From an uncultured Pelagibacteraceae bacterium (GTDB lineage: Bacteria; Pseudomonadota; Alphaproteobacteria; Pelagibacterales; Pelagibacteraceae), in the NCBI GenBank assembly GCA_902512765.1, contig CABXKF010000001.1, forward strand, positions 1-64,000: DNA of 64,000 nt, in the 5' to 3' direction. Every line of letters begins with the position of its first letter. Positions within the stretch are counted from its first letter, which is position 1. The notes under the pieces were generated by a model. It searched no databases. It had not been told where the DNA came from and saw only the letters and a program-made list of their open reading frames with translations. A program made the position numbers and the translations under genes. This document shows, one piece after another, positions 43,556-52,635 of the stretch.

Positions 43556-44200
43556 ATGGAAGAAGATATTTCAATTATAAATAGTAGTACTAGAAATGAA
43601 AAAGTTAGAAACTTTTTTATTAATAATAAAAATAAAATTATCTCAACAGTGGTAATTCTGATTTTTATTCTAATAGGAGCTTACAGTTTTGACAAATATA
43701 AAACTAATAAAAAAAGAGAAATATCTAATAAATTTAATTCAACTACATTAGCCTACTCAGAAAATACTAAAAATAAAACAGTTCAAAATTTAATTGAAAT
43801 TATTAATGAACAAGACCCAACCTATTCTCCTTTATCTTTGTATTTTATTATCGATAATGAATTAGTTTCTAATCAAAATGATATAAATAGCTATTTTGAT
43901 ATTCTGATTGAAAACACATCTTTAGAAAATGAAATAAAGAATTTAATTATTTATAAAAAAGCTTTATTTAACGCTGATCAAGCTCAAGAAAGCGATCTAT
44001 TAAATATTTTGAACCCATTGATTAATTCTAAAAGTGTATGGAAATCACATGCTTTGTACTTAATGGCTGAGTATTTTTATTCAAAAGATCAAAAACAAAA
44101 ATCAAAAGAATTTTTCAATCAAATTGCTATTTTAGAAAATCCCAATCCAGACATTAAGCTTCAGGCACAAAAAAGATTGAACAGAGATTTAAGTGATTAA
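43556..44200 (+). CDS. Membrane-anchored tetratricopeptide-type protein (YfgM-like position)
   Basis: This 214-residue protein has one hydrophobic helix (about residues 28-46, KIISTVVILIFILIGAYSF) preceded by a basic cytoplasmic segment, then a helical periplasmic part with weak TPR-like repeats. I cannot prove TPR units by eye. The gene lies just before a BamB-like PQQ-repeat lipoprotein, the position of the TPR_21/YfgM-like protein next to BamB and Der in many proteobacteria. Der/EngA does not follow here. It overlaps the next gene by 8 bp. Confidence 0.72.
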   Translation: MEEDISIINSSTRNEKVRNFFINNKNKIISTVVILIFILIGAYSFDKYKTNKKREISNKFNSTTLAYSENTKNKTVQNLIEIINEQDPTYSPLSLYFIIDNELVSNQNDINSYFDILIENTSLENEIKNLIIYKKALFNADQAQESDLLNILNPLINSKSVWKSHALYLMAEYFYSKDQKQKSKEFFNQIAILENPNPDIKLQAQKRLNRDLSD

Positions 44201-45491
44201 ATTAATTTTCTTAATTTTTACATTATTTTTTTTATCCAATTGCTCTATTAGTGAAACCACCCGTATTTGGGATAATAAAGATGAAAATATAGATAATAAA
44301 AAAAATATAAAAAAACTATTTACTAAAGAAAAAAAAATAATCACTGAGTTTAATCCTGAGTTAAAGATAGATTTATCTAAGATTGAGATTAACTCTTACA
44401 CTATAGATAATCAAAATAATTATGGTTCACAAAATTATAGTGGTTTCAATGATAAAATTAGATCTTATAAATTTTCAAAAATAGAAGATGCTAACCAATT
44501 AAATTATAAACCAATATTTTTAAATGATGGGCTTATATTTTTTGACAAAAAGGGAACCATCACTAGATACGATAAAAATAGTAAAGTTATTTGGAAAAAA
44601 AATCATTACTCAAAGTCAGAAAAAAAACTAAGTCCTAAATTATATTTTGCCTTAGATGATCAAAATTTATTTGTTACAGACAGTATTGCAAAATATTATT
44701 CTATTAACATTAAATCCGGTGAACTAAATTGGTCAAATAATGGAAATTACCCCTTTAATTCAGATGTAAAAAAAAGAGGAAATAAATTTTTTGTAATTGA
44801 TTATAAAAATACTTTAAGATCATTTAGTGGATATGATGGTTCTGAATTATGGAATTTTCAAACCCAAGATTCTTTTGCAAGATCTGATTCAAGAAATTCT
44901 CTTATTATTGTTGGTGATTTAGTTATTTTTAATAATTCTCTTGGAGACATTACTGCAGTCGATATAGAAACGGGCCTGATCACTTGGCAACTACCAACTC
45001 AAAGTAGCAATATAATTAATGAGTCTTATAATTTTAAAACTTCTAAATTAGTTTCTGATGGAAAATCTATTTATTTTTCTAATAATAAAGACGAATTTTA
45101 TTCAGTAGATATTAAAACTGGAGTTACAAATTGGATTAATGAGATTAATTCTAGCATATTGCCGGCCATTATAGGGAATCTGATTTTTACTGTATCTGAT
45201 AATGGTTACTTATTTGTATTAGAAAAAAATAATGGAAATATTATTCGCGTAACAAATCTTTATAATATTTATAAAGAAAAAAAGCGACCATATATAAAAC
45301 CAATTGGTTTTGTCATAGGTAAAACAAACTTATATTTAACAAATAGCGATGGTAAAATGATTATGGCAGATTTAATAACTGGAAACACGGTAAATATTGT
45401 TAAAGTTTCTAGTAACCTGATGTCTGAACCCTATATTTTTAATAAAAACTTATTTGTAATTAAAAATGGCTCTGTTGTTCAGTATAATTAA
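44193..45491 (+). CDS. BamB-like PQQ-repeat outer-membrane lipoprotein
   Basis: This is a 432-residue lipoprotein: a hydrophobic N-terminus ends at a lipobox, LSNC, with Cys17. The rest forms PQQ-type beta-propeller repeats, for example LIFFDKKGTITRYDKNSKVIWK, GYDGSELWNFQTQ, ITAVDIETGLITWQLP and YSVDIKTGVTNWI. Each carries the W(K/N) and D-x-x-T-G pattern. BamB supports the BAM complex in inserting outer-membrane beta-barrels. The start ATG overlaps the upstream gene by 8 bp. The long charged linker after the lipobox is somewhat unusual for BamB. Confidence 0.83.
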   Translation: MIKLIFLIFTLFFLSNCSISETTRIWDNKDENIDNKKNIKKLFTKEKKIITEFNPELKIDLSKIEINSYTIDNQNNYGSQNYSGFNDKIRSYKFSKIEDANQLNYKPIFLNDGLIFFDKKGTITRYDKNSKVIWKKNHYSKSEKKLSPKLYFALDDQNLFVTDSIAKYYSINIKSGELNWSNNGNYPFNSDVKKRGNKFFVIDYKNTLRSFSGYDGSELWNFQTQDSFARSDSRNSLIIVGDLVIFNNSLGDITAVDIETGLITWQLPTQSSNIINESYNFKTSKLVSDGKSIYFSNNKDEFYSVDIKTGVTNWINEINSSILPAIIGNLIFTVSDNGYLFVLEKNNGNIIRVTNLYNIYKEKKRPYIKPIGFVIGKTNLYLTNSDGKMIMADLITGNTVNIVKVSSNLMSEPYIFNKNLFVIKNGSVVQYN

Positions 45492-45493
45492 GA

Positions 45494-45925
45494 ATGTTCT
45501 TAAAATTTTTAGATAAAATTGGAAGAAAAAAAATTGTTTTAGACCGAGGACCCTCCCACCCAAGATATAACGAGGCTAAACCTTGGCTAAATAGATATTA
45601 TGTTTTGTTTCGATACAGACCTAAATGGTTTCCATTTAACATTTTAATTCATGAAATGCTTGCAGACGACCATGGAGAAGGTGTTCATAATCATCTATGC
45701 CCTTACATTACTATTATTTTAAGAGGAGGATATTGGGAAACTACCAAAAAAGGTAAGTTTTGGAGAAGACCTGGTTACATAGGATTTCGTTCTGCAAATG
45801 CTCATCATAGAGTAGACTTAAAAGAAGATACAAAACCGATAACAATTTTTATTCCTGGTCCTTTTGGTTTACGAAAAGGTTCTAGATCAGAATATGGTAT
45901 CGATTTTAAAACTAAAAAAAATTAA
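45494..45925 (+). CDS. Small cupin-like protein of unknown function
   Basis: This 143-residue protein has a cupin-type metal site: H65-x-H67 in HNHLCPYITIILRGGYWE, and H104/H105 in ANAHHRVDL. That spacing and the intervening GGYW and GYIGF strands fit a single small cupin domain. I know of no specific function. The residues before the cupin are basic and aromatic. It sits 2 bp after the BamB-like gene and overlaps the zapE start by one base. It is therefore transcribed with them, which does not by itself reveal its role. Confidence 0.65.
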   Translation: MFLKFLDKIGRKKIVLDRGPSHPRYNEAKPWLNRYYVLFRYRPKWFPFNILIHEMLADDHGEGVHNHLCPYITIILRGGYWETTKKGKFWRRPGYIGFRSANAHHRVDLKEDTKPITIFIPGPFGLRKGSRSEYGIDFKTKKN

Positions 45926-46980
45926 TGGTAAAAAAATTTCAAAAAGAATTTATATCGTATTGCAACAATCAACAATTAGAAGTTAATTCAAATCAAATAG
46001 AAGTTGTTAAGAGATTAGAGCAATACCACCAAGGGAATTTTCAATCTTATTTTTCAAAATTGTTTTCAAAAAAATCATCTAAAAAAGGTTTTTATTTATA
46101 TGGTGATGTTGGTGTAGGCAAAACGATGATTTTAAATTTTTTTTTTAATCATTTAAAGGAAAAAAAGTTAAGACTACACTTCAATGAGTTTATGTTAAGC
46201 TTTCATGACTTTGTTTATCAAAAAAAAGAAAAAGAAGAAAATATAATCAATCAATTTGTAAAAAATTTAAAATTAAAGTCTTCATTAATTTATTTTGATG
46301 AATTTCAAGTCACAAATATAGTTGATGCTATGATTTTAGGAAAATTGTTTGATCAAATTTTTAAAGAAGATATTAAAATTATTGTAACTTCTAATACTAA
46401 AATCTCTGAATTATATAAAGACGGTCTTCAAAGGGATCAATTTAAACCATTCATTAAGATTATGGAGCAAAAGTCTATAGAATGTGAGCTTAAGATTGAA
46501 GATGATTATAGAAAATCAAACAATAATCAAAAACAAAGATATTTTTATCCACTTAATCAAGAAACTAATTTTAAAATAAATAAATTTTTTAGAACTATTA
46601 CAAAAGATAAAAAACACTCGTTCAAAATAATCAATGTCAAAGGTAGGGATTTTAAAATAGAAAATTTTTATGAAGGAGTTGTAAGATTTAACTTTAATGA
46701 GTTGTGTGATAAAAATTTAGGTGCAGAAGATTATTTAGAAATCATAAAAAATTGTAAATTTATGGTAATAAATCAAATACCACAATTTAATGATACTAAT
46801 TCAAATCAACAACAACGATTCATTACTTTATTAGATGTAATTTATGACAAAAATATTCCAATATCAGTTACAGCAAATCAAAATCTAGATGAATTTACTT
46901 CATCAAAATTATTAGAAAAACCATTTAAACGTACTATTAGCCGGTTGTATGAGCTAACATCAATTAACAAAAATCAATGA
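45925..46980 (+). CDS. zapE: Cell division ATPase ZapE (AFG1-like)
   Basis: This 351-residue AAA+ ATPase has Walker A GDVGVGKTM and the N-terminal KKGFYLYGDVGVGKTMI block. It has Walker B SLIYFDEFQVTNIVDAMILG, a DEFQV that is characteristic of the AFG1/ZapE family. It also has IIVTSNTKISELYKDGLQRDQF with the sensor Asn and Arg finger region. ZapE interacts with FtsZ in E. coli under stress. It is preceded by the small cupin and overlaps the next gene by 4 bp. Confidence 0.9.
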   Translation: MVKKFQKEFISYCNNQQLEVNSNQIEVVKRLEQYHQGNFQSYFSKLFSKKSSKKGFYLYGDVGVGKTMILNFFFNHLKEKKLRLHFNEFMLSFHDFVYQKKEKEENIINQFVKNLKLKSSLIYFDEFQVTNIVDAMILGKLFDQIFKEDIKIIVTSNTKISELYKDGLQRDQFKPFIKIMEQKSIECELKIEDDYRKSNNNQKQRYFYPLNQETNFKINKFFRTITKDKKHSFKIINVKGRDFKIENFYEGVVRFNFNELCDKNLGAEDYLEIIKNCKFMVINQIPQFNDTNSNQQQRFITLLDVIYDKNIPISVTANQNLDEFTSSKLLEKPFKRTISRLYELTSINKNQ

Positions 46981-47396
46981 AACAAGAATTTTATAATCTT
47001 CAAATAGATACTAATGGTCAAAAATTATATGAATTTACCAATCAGACAATTGAATGGATTAGCAAAAATAATTTTAAAAATGGTATACTTAATTTAAGTA
47101 TTCAGCACACCAGTGCATCTTTAATTGTACAAGAAAATGCTGACCCAGATGTTCAAACAGATTTAATAAATTATTTTGATAAATTAGCTCCTATGGATAA
47201 CAAACTATATGTCCATACCACCGAAGGAAAGGATGATATGCCTGCGCACATCAAGTCTGCATTAACCAATAATCAAATTTCATTAAGTATTAGAGAAGGC
47301 GAATTATTACTAGGCACCTGGCAGGGCTTATATTTATTTGAACATCGGCTAAACCCTCAAAATAGAGCAATAATTCATCATTTTATTGGGAATTAA
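46977..47396 (+). CDS. YjbQ-family secondary thiamine-phosphate synthase-like protein
   Basis: This 139-residue protein of the UPF0047/YjbQ family has the conserved LSIQHTSASLIVQENADPDVQ segment and the central EGKDDMPAHIKSALTNNQISL, ending in GTWQGLYLFEHR. E. coli YjbQ has weak thiamine-phosphate synthase activity. Its main role is unclear. The two His residues of QHTSAS and DMPAHIK probably bind a metal. It is the last gene of the acnA-zapE array and is convergent with a photolyase. Confidence 0.9.
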   Translation: MKQEFYNLQIDTNGQKLYEFTNQTIEWISKNNFKNGILNLSIQHTSASLIVQENADPDVQTDLINYFDKLAPMDNKLYVHTTEGKDDMPAHIKSALTNNQISLSIREGELLLGTWQGLYLFEHRLNPQNRAIIHHFIGN

Positions 47397-47408
47397 TCTA
47401 TTAAATGC

Positions 47409-48827
47409 TTATTTTTTTAAGGTCTTAAAGGCCTCTAGGGCAGAGGCTCTAGCTTTTTCATGGATCACAATTGGTTGAGGATAATCTTTACCAATTATAG
47501 TTTTAATAGCTTGTTGGTATTTTAATTCCATTTCCCAAGGCTTATGAACAAATTTATTTGGCACTTTATCTAATTCTGGCACCCATTTTTTTACATAATG
47601 TCCTTCTTTATCAAATTTTTCTCCCTGTAAAATAGGATTAAAAATTCTAAAATAAGGTGCAGCATCCGCGCCACAACCAGCAACCCACTGCCACTGTGCA
47701 ACATTATTTGCTTTATTAAAATCTAACAAACAATTTCTGAAATATTTTTCTCCTTCGATCCAATTAATTCTCAAATGTTTAACTAAAAAAGACCCAACTA
47801 CCATACGAACCCTATTATGCATCCAGCCAGTTTCGTATAATTCTCTCATACCTGCATCAACTATTGGATAACCAGTCATTCCTGTTTTCCATGCTTTAAG
47901 ATATTTGTCATTTTTGACCCAAGGAAATTTATCAAAATCTTTCCTATAATTACCTTTCAAAAATTCTGGAAAATAATTAATTAAACTATGTGAAAATTCT
48001 CTCCACCCAAGTTCATTAATATATTTTCTGTAACCAATTCCTTTAGATTTGATTTCACCACATTTTTTCCAAATACTTGCTACATGAATTTGACCGTGTT
48101 TAATATAAGGTGAAAGTTTTGAAGTTCCTTCAACTGATGGAATGTCTCTTGTAGTTCCATAGTCTTTAATTTTACTCTCTATTAAATCATTTAAAATTTT
48201 TTTTGAATTACTCTCAGAAATTTTCCAGTATTTATCAAATTTTTTATACCAATTGTTTTTGGGTAAAATATTTTTTGGTTCAATGCAGTTTTTAAAAAAA
48301 GTTTTTTCTTTAGTCTTTTTTTTAACAATATAATTTTTAGCAGGAGCTAAACTTAAATATTTTTGCTCAGCAGTTCGCCAAAAGGGAGTAAATACTTTGA
48401 AGGGTGTTCCATCATTTTTAGTTACTTCCTGAAATTCATTTAAAATATTTCCTTTGAAATATTTAAAGTTTATTTCATTTTTAATAAAAACATCTCTAAT
48501 TTTTTTTCCTTTAGCAATTACATCTGGTTCGTAAACTTTATTCCAATATACTGTAAGATTGTCCTTTTTTTTGATCTTAGAGAAAATATCCAATTCATCA
48601 CCCTTAACTATTTGAAGATTGATATTATATTTTGATAAGTCTGTTTTAAAAACTTCTAATGATTTTGAGACCCACCATTTTTGAGCTTCAGTTTGATTAT
48701 CAAAATTTTTATTATTATAGATAAATAAAGCAATTACATTGTCATGATTTTGAGTTGCAAATGACAATGCAGGATTATTTTCTATTCTAAAATCATCTCT
48801 TATCCAAAAAATCCCTGTATCAGACAT
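47409..48827 (-). CDS. phrB: Deoxyribodipyrimidine photolyase (CPD photolyase)
   Basis: This is a 472-residue photolyase. The N-terminal Rossmann-like antenna domain begins with FWIRDDFRIENNPAL. The FAD domain has LSPYIKHGQIHVASIW, LGWREFSHSLINYFPEF, GMTGYPIVDAGMRELYETGWMHNRVRM and WQWVAGCGADAAPYFRIFNP, all standard for class I CPD photolyases. It repairs cyclobutane dimers with blue light, which is useful in a surface-ocean cell. It follows the ammonia-lyase gene by 4 bp on the minus strand, so it may be part of the same long transcript. Confidence 0.95.
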   Translation of the reverse strand: MSDTGIFWIRDDFRIENNPALSFATQNHDNVIALFIYNNKNFDNQTEAQKWWVSKSLEVFKTDLSKYNINLQIVKGDELDIFSKIKKKDNLTVYWNKVYEPDVIAKGKKIRDVFIKNEINFKYFKGNILNEFQEVTKNDGTPFKVFTPFWRTAEQKYLSLAPAKNYIVKKKTKEKTFFKNCIEPKNILPKNNWYKKFDKYWKISESNSKKILNDLIESKIKDYGTTRDIPSVEGTSKLSPYIKHGQIHVASIWKKCGEIKSKGIGYRKYINELGWREFSHSLINYFPEFLKGNYRKDFDKFPWVKNDKYLKAWKTGMTGYPIVDAGMRELYETGWMHNRVRMVVGSFLVKHLRINWIEGEKYFRNCLLDFNKANNVAQWQWVAGCGADAAPYFRIFNPILQGEKFDKEGHYVKKWVPELDKVPNKFVHKPWEMELKYQQAIKTIIGKDYPQPIVIHEKARASALEAFKTLKK

Positions 48828-48831
48828 GCAA

Positions 48832-49962
48832 TTAATTTTGATTAACTAATTTTTGGTACATTTCTTGATCTGTATCACCCTCACAACCAATAACTAAAAC
48901 ATTAGAATTTTGATCTAATTTTAAATTTTGTTTTAAATTTTGATCCTCACAACTAGCAATTAAGCTAATCACTCCTGGTGCAGAATTTTCTCCGGCTATA
49001 ATAGGTTCATCACTAAAACCTGAGTTTCCAAGTAATTTCATAGTTTTTGCAATATCATCATCGGGTAAACTGATGCAATGTTTAACTGAATTTTTTAGAA
49101 TTTCCCATGGGACTAATGACACTTCTCCACATGACATACCACCCATAAGACTTTCTCTTTTAATATCAATTTTTTCTATTTTTCCTGTTTTAATACTTTC
49201 TAAAACACAAGCTGCACTATCAGGTTCAACAATTAATGTAATGGGAACGTTATCTAAGTATCTTGCAATACCCGCAACCATTGCGCCAGCCATTCCACCA
49301 ACACCTGCCTGTAAAATTATATGAGAAATTTTTTCATTTTTAATTTGATCAATAATTTCTTTCATCATAACTGTATAACCAGCCATCGTGTATGTTGGAA
49401 CTTGCATATAATTTTTCCAAGCAACATCTTGTACTATTTGCCAATTATTTTCTGTGGATTGCTTAATGCATTCTATTAGTGATTTTTCATAATTGCCTTT
49501 CACTTTAATTACATCTGCACCAAGGTCTGCCATAGCTTGACCTCTAGCATCACTAACAAACTCACTAATAAAGATTTTACACTTAAGTCCTAATCTTCTA
49601 GCACCCCATGCAACAGATCTTCCATGATTTCCAGCAGTTGCAGTTGCAACAGTGATATTTTTATTTCCTTGTGATACTTTTTCAACAGCATAGGCACCTC
49701 CCAGTGCTTTAAATGATTTTAAATCAAATCTTTTACTTTCATCTTTGTAATAAATTTTATTTAAATCTAACTCATTAGATAATTTATTAAGAGATATTAA
49801 TGGAGTAGGGGAATATCCTTCCCATTTTGAAATACTAGAATAAGCATCATCAATTTCTTTTTCGGATAGTGAGTTGAAAATTTGTTTTTTATCAAACGAA
49901 TAATTTTTATTATCTAAAAATTCAGAATACTTCCATTGATGACCATTAGATAAAGTTGCCAT
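48832..49962 (-). CDS. Diaminopropionate ammonia-lyase-like PLP enzyme
   Basis: This 376-residue type II-fold PLP enzyme has KDESKRFDLKSFKALGGAYA (PLP Lys in the FKALGG segment), TATAGNHGRSVAWGARRLG and GVGGMAGAMVAGIARYL. These match diaminopropionate ammonia-lyase (YgeX/DpaL) more than threonine dehydratase. The reaction family makes pyruvate plus ammonia from 2,3-diaminopropionate. It lies 3 bp after the GMAS-like ligase and so belongs to the leftward operon that starts with the glutamate-synthase-like genes. Its role in that operon is unknown. Related 2,4-diaminobutyrate or serine lyases are possible. Confidence 0.82.
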   Translation of the reverse strand: MATLSNGHQWKYSEFLDNKNYSFDKKQIFNSLSEKEIDDAYSSISKWEGYSPTPLISLNKLSNELDLNKIYYKDESKRFDLKSFKALGGAYAVEKVSQGNKNITVATATAGNHGRSVAWGARRLGLKCKIFISEFVSDARGQAMADLGADVIKVKGNYEKSLIECIKQSTENNWQIVQDVAWKNYMQVPTYTMAGYTVMMKEIIDQIKNEKISHIILQAGVGGMAGAMVAGIARYLDNVPITLIVEPDSAACVLESIKTGKIEKIDIKRESLMGGMSCGEVSLVPWEILKNSVKHCISLPDDDIAKTMKLLGNSGFSDEPIIAGENSAPGVISLIASCEDQNLKQNLKLDQNSNVLVIGCEGDTDQEMYQKLVNQN

Positions 49963-49965
49963 AAT

Positions 49966-51291
49966 CTAACAGTCTAAAGTATTATCTTTTTCCCACTTAG
50001 TGACTGGTTTTTTCTTATTAAATGAAAACTTGCTCTTAAAGTCTTTTATCTCAGAATTTTTAAGCTTTATGTAGCTTTCAATTACATCTTTTCCAAAGGC
50101 ATCAGCTAGAGATTTACTTTTTTGAAGCATAGAAATTGCTTGATTAACATCATTAGGTAATTTTTTTAGTTTTGGATATTTTTTATAATCCTTGTACATA
50201 TTGCAATGTAGTGGTTTTCCAGGATTTAATTTTTTATTAATTCCCTCAAGACCTGCAGCAATTATTCCTGCTTGAAGTAAATATGGGTTGGCAGCACCAT
50301 CCATTAATCTTAATTCAAATCTTCCTTGATCTGGAATTCTAATCATGTGTGTTCTGTTATTTCCTGTATAAGAAATACTACTTGGCGACCAAGTTGCACC
50401 AGACTTTGTCGGTGGAGCATTAATTCTTCTGTAACTATTGATTGTTGGATTAAAAAAGGCTGATAAAGCTTGAGTATTGTTCATTACGCCTCCTAAAAAA
50501 TTGTAAGCTAATTTACTTAAACCAAGCGTATCTTTTTTATCTAAAAATTTATTATCTTTACCATTCCATACTGAAACGTGAGCATGACAACCGTTTCCAG
50601 TTAAATTATGAAAGGGTTTTGGCATGAAGGTTGCTCTTAAACCATGTTTTTCAGCTAAACTTTTAACCATATATTTAAAAAATACATGTCTATCAGCTGT
50701 AATCAATGAATCTGTATAATCCCAATTCATCTCAAATTGACCATTAGCGTCTTCATGATCATTTTGATAGGGCTTCCAGCCCATTGTAATCATGCAGTCA
50801 CATATCTCTTTAATTAAATCATATCTTCTCATTAAAGCTGATTGATCATAACAAGGCTTAGATTGAATATCTCTTTGATCAGCAATTGACGATCCATCCT
50901 CTGAAATTAAAAAATATTCACATTCAACTCCAGACTTCATCTGTAATTTTTTTTGAGACATTTTTTTAATTTGCTCTTTAAGCATCACTCTTGGTGAAGC
51001 CTTTACAGGTTTTCCGTCCATGTATAAATCTGATGCCAGCCAACCAATTTCTTTATTCCATGGTAATTGAATTAAACTATCAGGATCAGGCACACCAAAC
51101 ATATCACTGTCAGCAGGTGTCATGTCTAACCATGTAGCAAACCCAGCAAAGCCAGCTCCATTTTTTTGCATCTCACCTATGGCTTGAGCTGGAACTAATT
51201 TAGATCTTAAAACTCCAAAAAGATCGACAAAACTTATTAGAAAATATTTTATTTTTTTTTGTTTGGCAATTTGTGAAAGATTTTTTGGCAT
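49966..51291 (-). CDS. gmaS: GMAS/GlnT-like glutamine-synthetase-family ligase
   Basis: This 441-residue GS-fold ligase has a short N-terminal beta-grasp part (FVDLFGVLRSKLVPA) and catalytic motifs CEYFLI, DHEDANGQFEMNW, PFHNLTGNGCHAHVSVW, and PPTKSGATWSP. RFELRLMDGAANPYL closes the site. It is about 440 residues, like gamma-glutamylmethylamide synthetase and rhizobial GlnT. It is encoded directly after three glutamate-synthase-like subunits, the arrangement of mgsABC-gmaS/glxBCD-glnT. It would ligate an amine or ammonia to glutamate with ATP. Methylamine as substrate is an inference from the operon. Confidence 0.78.
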   Translation of the reverse strand: MPKNLSQIAKQKKIKYFLISFVDLFGVLRSKLVPAQAIGEMQKNGAGFAGFATWLDMTPADSDMFGVPDPDSLIQLPWNKEIGWLASDLYMDGKPVKASPRVMLKEQIKKMSQKKLQMKSGVECEYFLISEDGSSIADQRDIQSKPCYDQSALMRRYDLIKEICDCMITMGWKPYQNDHEDANGQFEMNWDYTDSLITADRHVFFKYMVKSLAEKHGLRATFMPKPFHNLTGNGCHAHVSVWNGKDNKFLDKKDTLGLSKLAYNFLGGVMNNTQALSAFFNPTINSYRRINAPPTKSGATWSPSSISYTGNNRTHMIRIPDQGRFELRLMDGAANPYLLQAGIIAAGLEGINKKLNPGKPLHCNMYKDYKKYPKLKKLPNDVNQAISMLQKSKSLADAFGKDVIESYIKLKNSEIKDFKSKFSFNKKKPVTKWEKDNTLDC

Positions 51292-51325
51292 GATTAATCC
51301 TACTTGTTTAAAAAGTTTTATTCAA

Positions 51326-52633
51326 TTATTTTTTTCCAGGTATCCAATCTGTGCCAGCTAGAGGAACTCTTGCCATAGCAGCGGCCTCAACTGTTAAGGC
51401 AGCTAGATCTTCAGGTTCTAAGTTTCTAACATCTGATTTACCATTAGCTCTAGCTAACGTTTGCAACTCTAGGGTTAAAGTTGTTAAATAATTTTTAATT
51501 CTTTTGCCAGCTTCAATTGGGTTTAATCTTTTTTCTAGTTTAGGATCTTGTGTTGCAACACCTACTGGACATCTTCCTGTATGACAGTGATGACAATAAC
51601 CAGGTTCGGTTCCAAGTTTTTTATAATCTTCAACATATAAGTCGGCATTACAGTTTAAAGCCATCATTGCAGCAGAACCGATTGATACAGCATCTGCACC
51701 CATTGCCATTGCTTTTGCAACATCTGCACCAGTTCTAATACCACCCGAAACAACAAGCTGAACTTTTCTATGCATATTTAATTCTTTTAAAGCATCAACA
51801 GCTTCTCTTAATGCACCTAAGGTTGGAATTCCAACGTGTTCAATAAAAACATCTTGAGTAGCAGCTGTTCCACCTTGCATTCCATCAAGTACAACAACAT
51901 CTGCACCAGCTTTTACAGCTAATGTGGTATCGTAAAAAGGTCTTGCAGCTCCAACTTTTATATAAATTGGTTTTTCCCAATTTGTAATTTCTCTAAGTTC
52001 TTGAATTTTAATTTCTAAATCATCTGGGCCAGTCCAGTCAGGATGTCTACAAGCACTTCTTTGATCAATTCCTTCTGGCAAGGTTCTCATTCCTGCAACT
52101 CTTTTATTAATTTTTTGACCGAGCAACATTCCGCCACCACCAGGTTTTGCTCCTTGTCCAACTACAACTTCAATAGCGTCCGCTTTTCTTAAATCATCAG
52201 GATTCATGCCATATCTAGAAGGTAGCAATTGATAAACTAAATATTTTGAAGAACCTCTCTCTTCTTGCGTCATACCACCATCACCAGTAGTTGTTGAGGT
52301 TCCCATTGCAGATGCTCCTCTACCTAAAGCTTCTTTTGCATTAGCACCGAGTGCTCCAAAACTCATCCCAGCAATTGTAATTGGAATATCTAGTTTGATC
52401 GGTTTTTTTGCAAATCGATCTCCTAAAATAACTGAAGTGTTACATGTTTCTCTGTAACCTTCTAATGGGTACCTGGACATCGATGCGCCTAAAAAAACAA
52501 GATCATCAAAATCAGGAACTTTTCTTTTAGCACCCAATCCTCTTATTTGATAAATCCCTTCGTTTGCTGCTCTTTGAATTTCTTTTATTGTAGAGCTTGG
52601 AAATGTTTTAAATTCTTTAAGATCTTTTTTCAT
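51326..52633 (-). CDS. mgsC: FMN/3Fe-4S glutamate-synthase-domain subunit (MgsC/GlxD-like), copy 1
   Basis: This 435-residue FMN-binding glutamate-synthase TIM-barrel domain has ITIAGMSFGALGANAKEALGRGA, GTSTTTGDGGMTQEERG, GQGAKPGGGGMLLGQKI and VLDGMQGGTAATQDVF. The cluster motif is CHHCHTGRCPVGVATQ (three Cys for 3Fe-4S). It is the reductive-amination subunit of an N-methylglutamate-synthase/GlxD-type complex. It is followed after 34 bp by the GMAS-like gene and preceded by the GXGXG and amidotransferase subunits. Reaction: transfer of an amino or methylamino group to 2-oxoglutarate. Confidence 0.85.
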   Translation of the reverse strand: MKKDLKEFKTFPSSTIKEIQRAANEGIYQIRGLGAKRKVPDFDDLVFLGASMSRYPLEGYRETCNTSVILGDRFAKKPIKLDIPITIAGMSFGALGANAKEALGRGASAMGTSTTTGDGGMTQEERGSSKYLVYQLLPSRYGMNPDDLRKADAIEVVVGQGAKPGGGGMLLGQKINKRVAGMRTLPEGIDQRSACRHPDWTGPDDLEIKIQELREITNWEKPIYIKVGAARPFYDTTLAVKAGADVVVLDGMQGGTAATQDVFIEHVGIPTLGALREAVDALKELNMHRKVQLVVSGGIRTGADVAKAMAMGADAVSIGSAAMMALNCNADLYVEDYKKLGTEPGYCHHCHTGRCPVGVATQDPKLEKRLNPIEAGKRIKNYLTTLTLELQTLARANGKSDVRNLEPEDLAALTVEAAAMARVPLAGTDWIPGKK

Positions 52634-52635
52634 AT

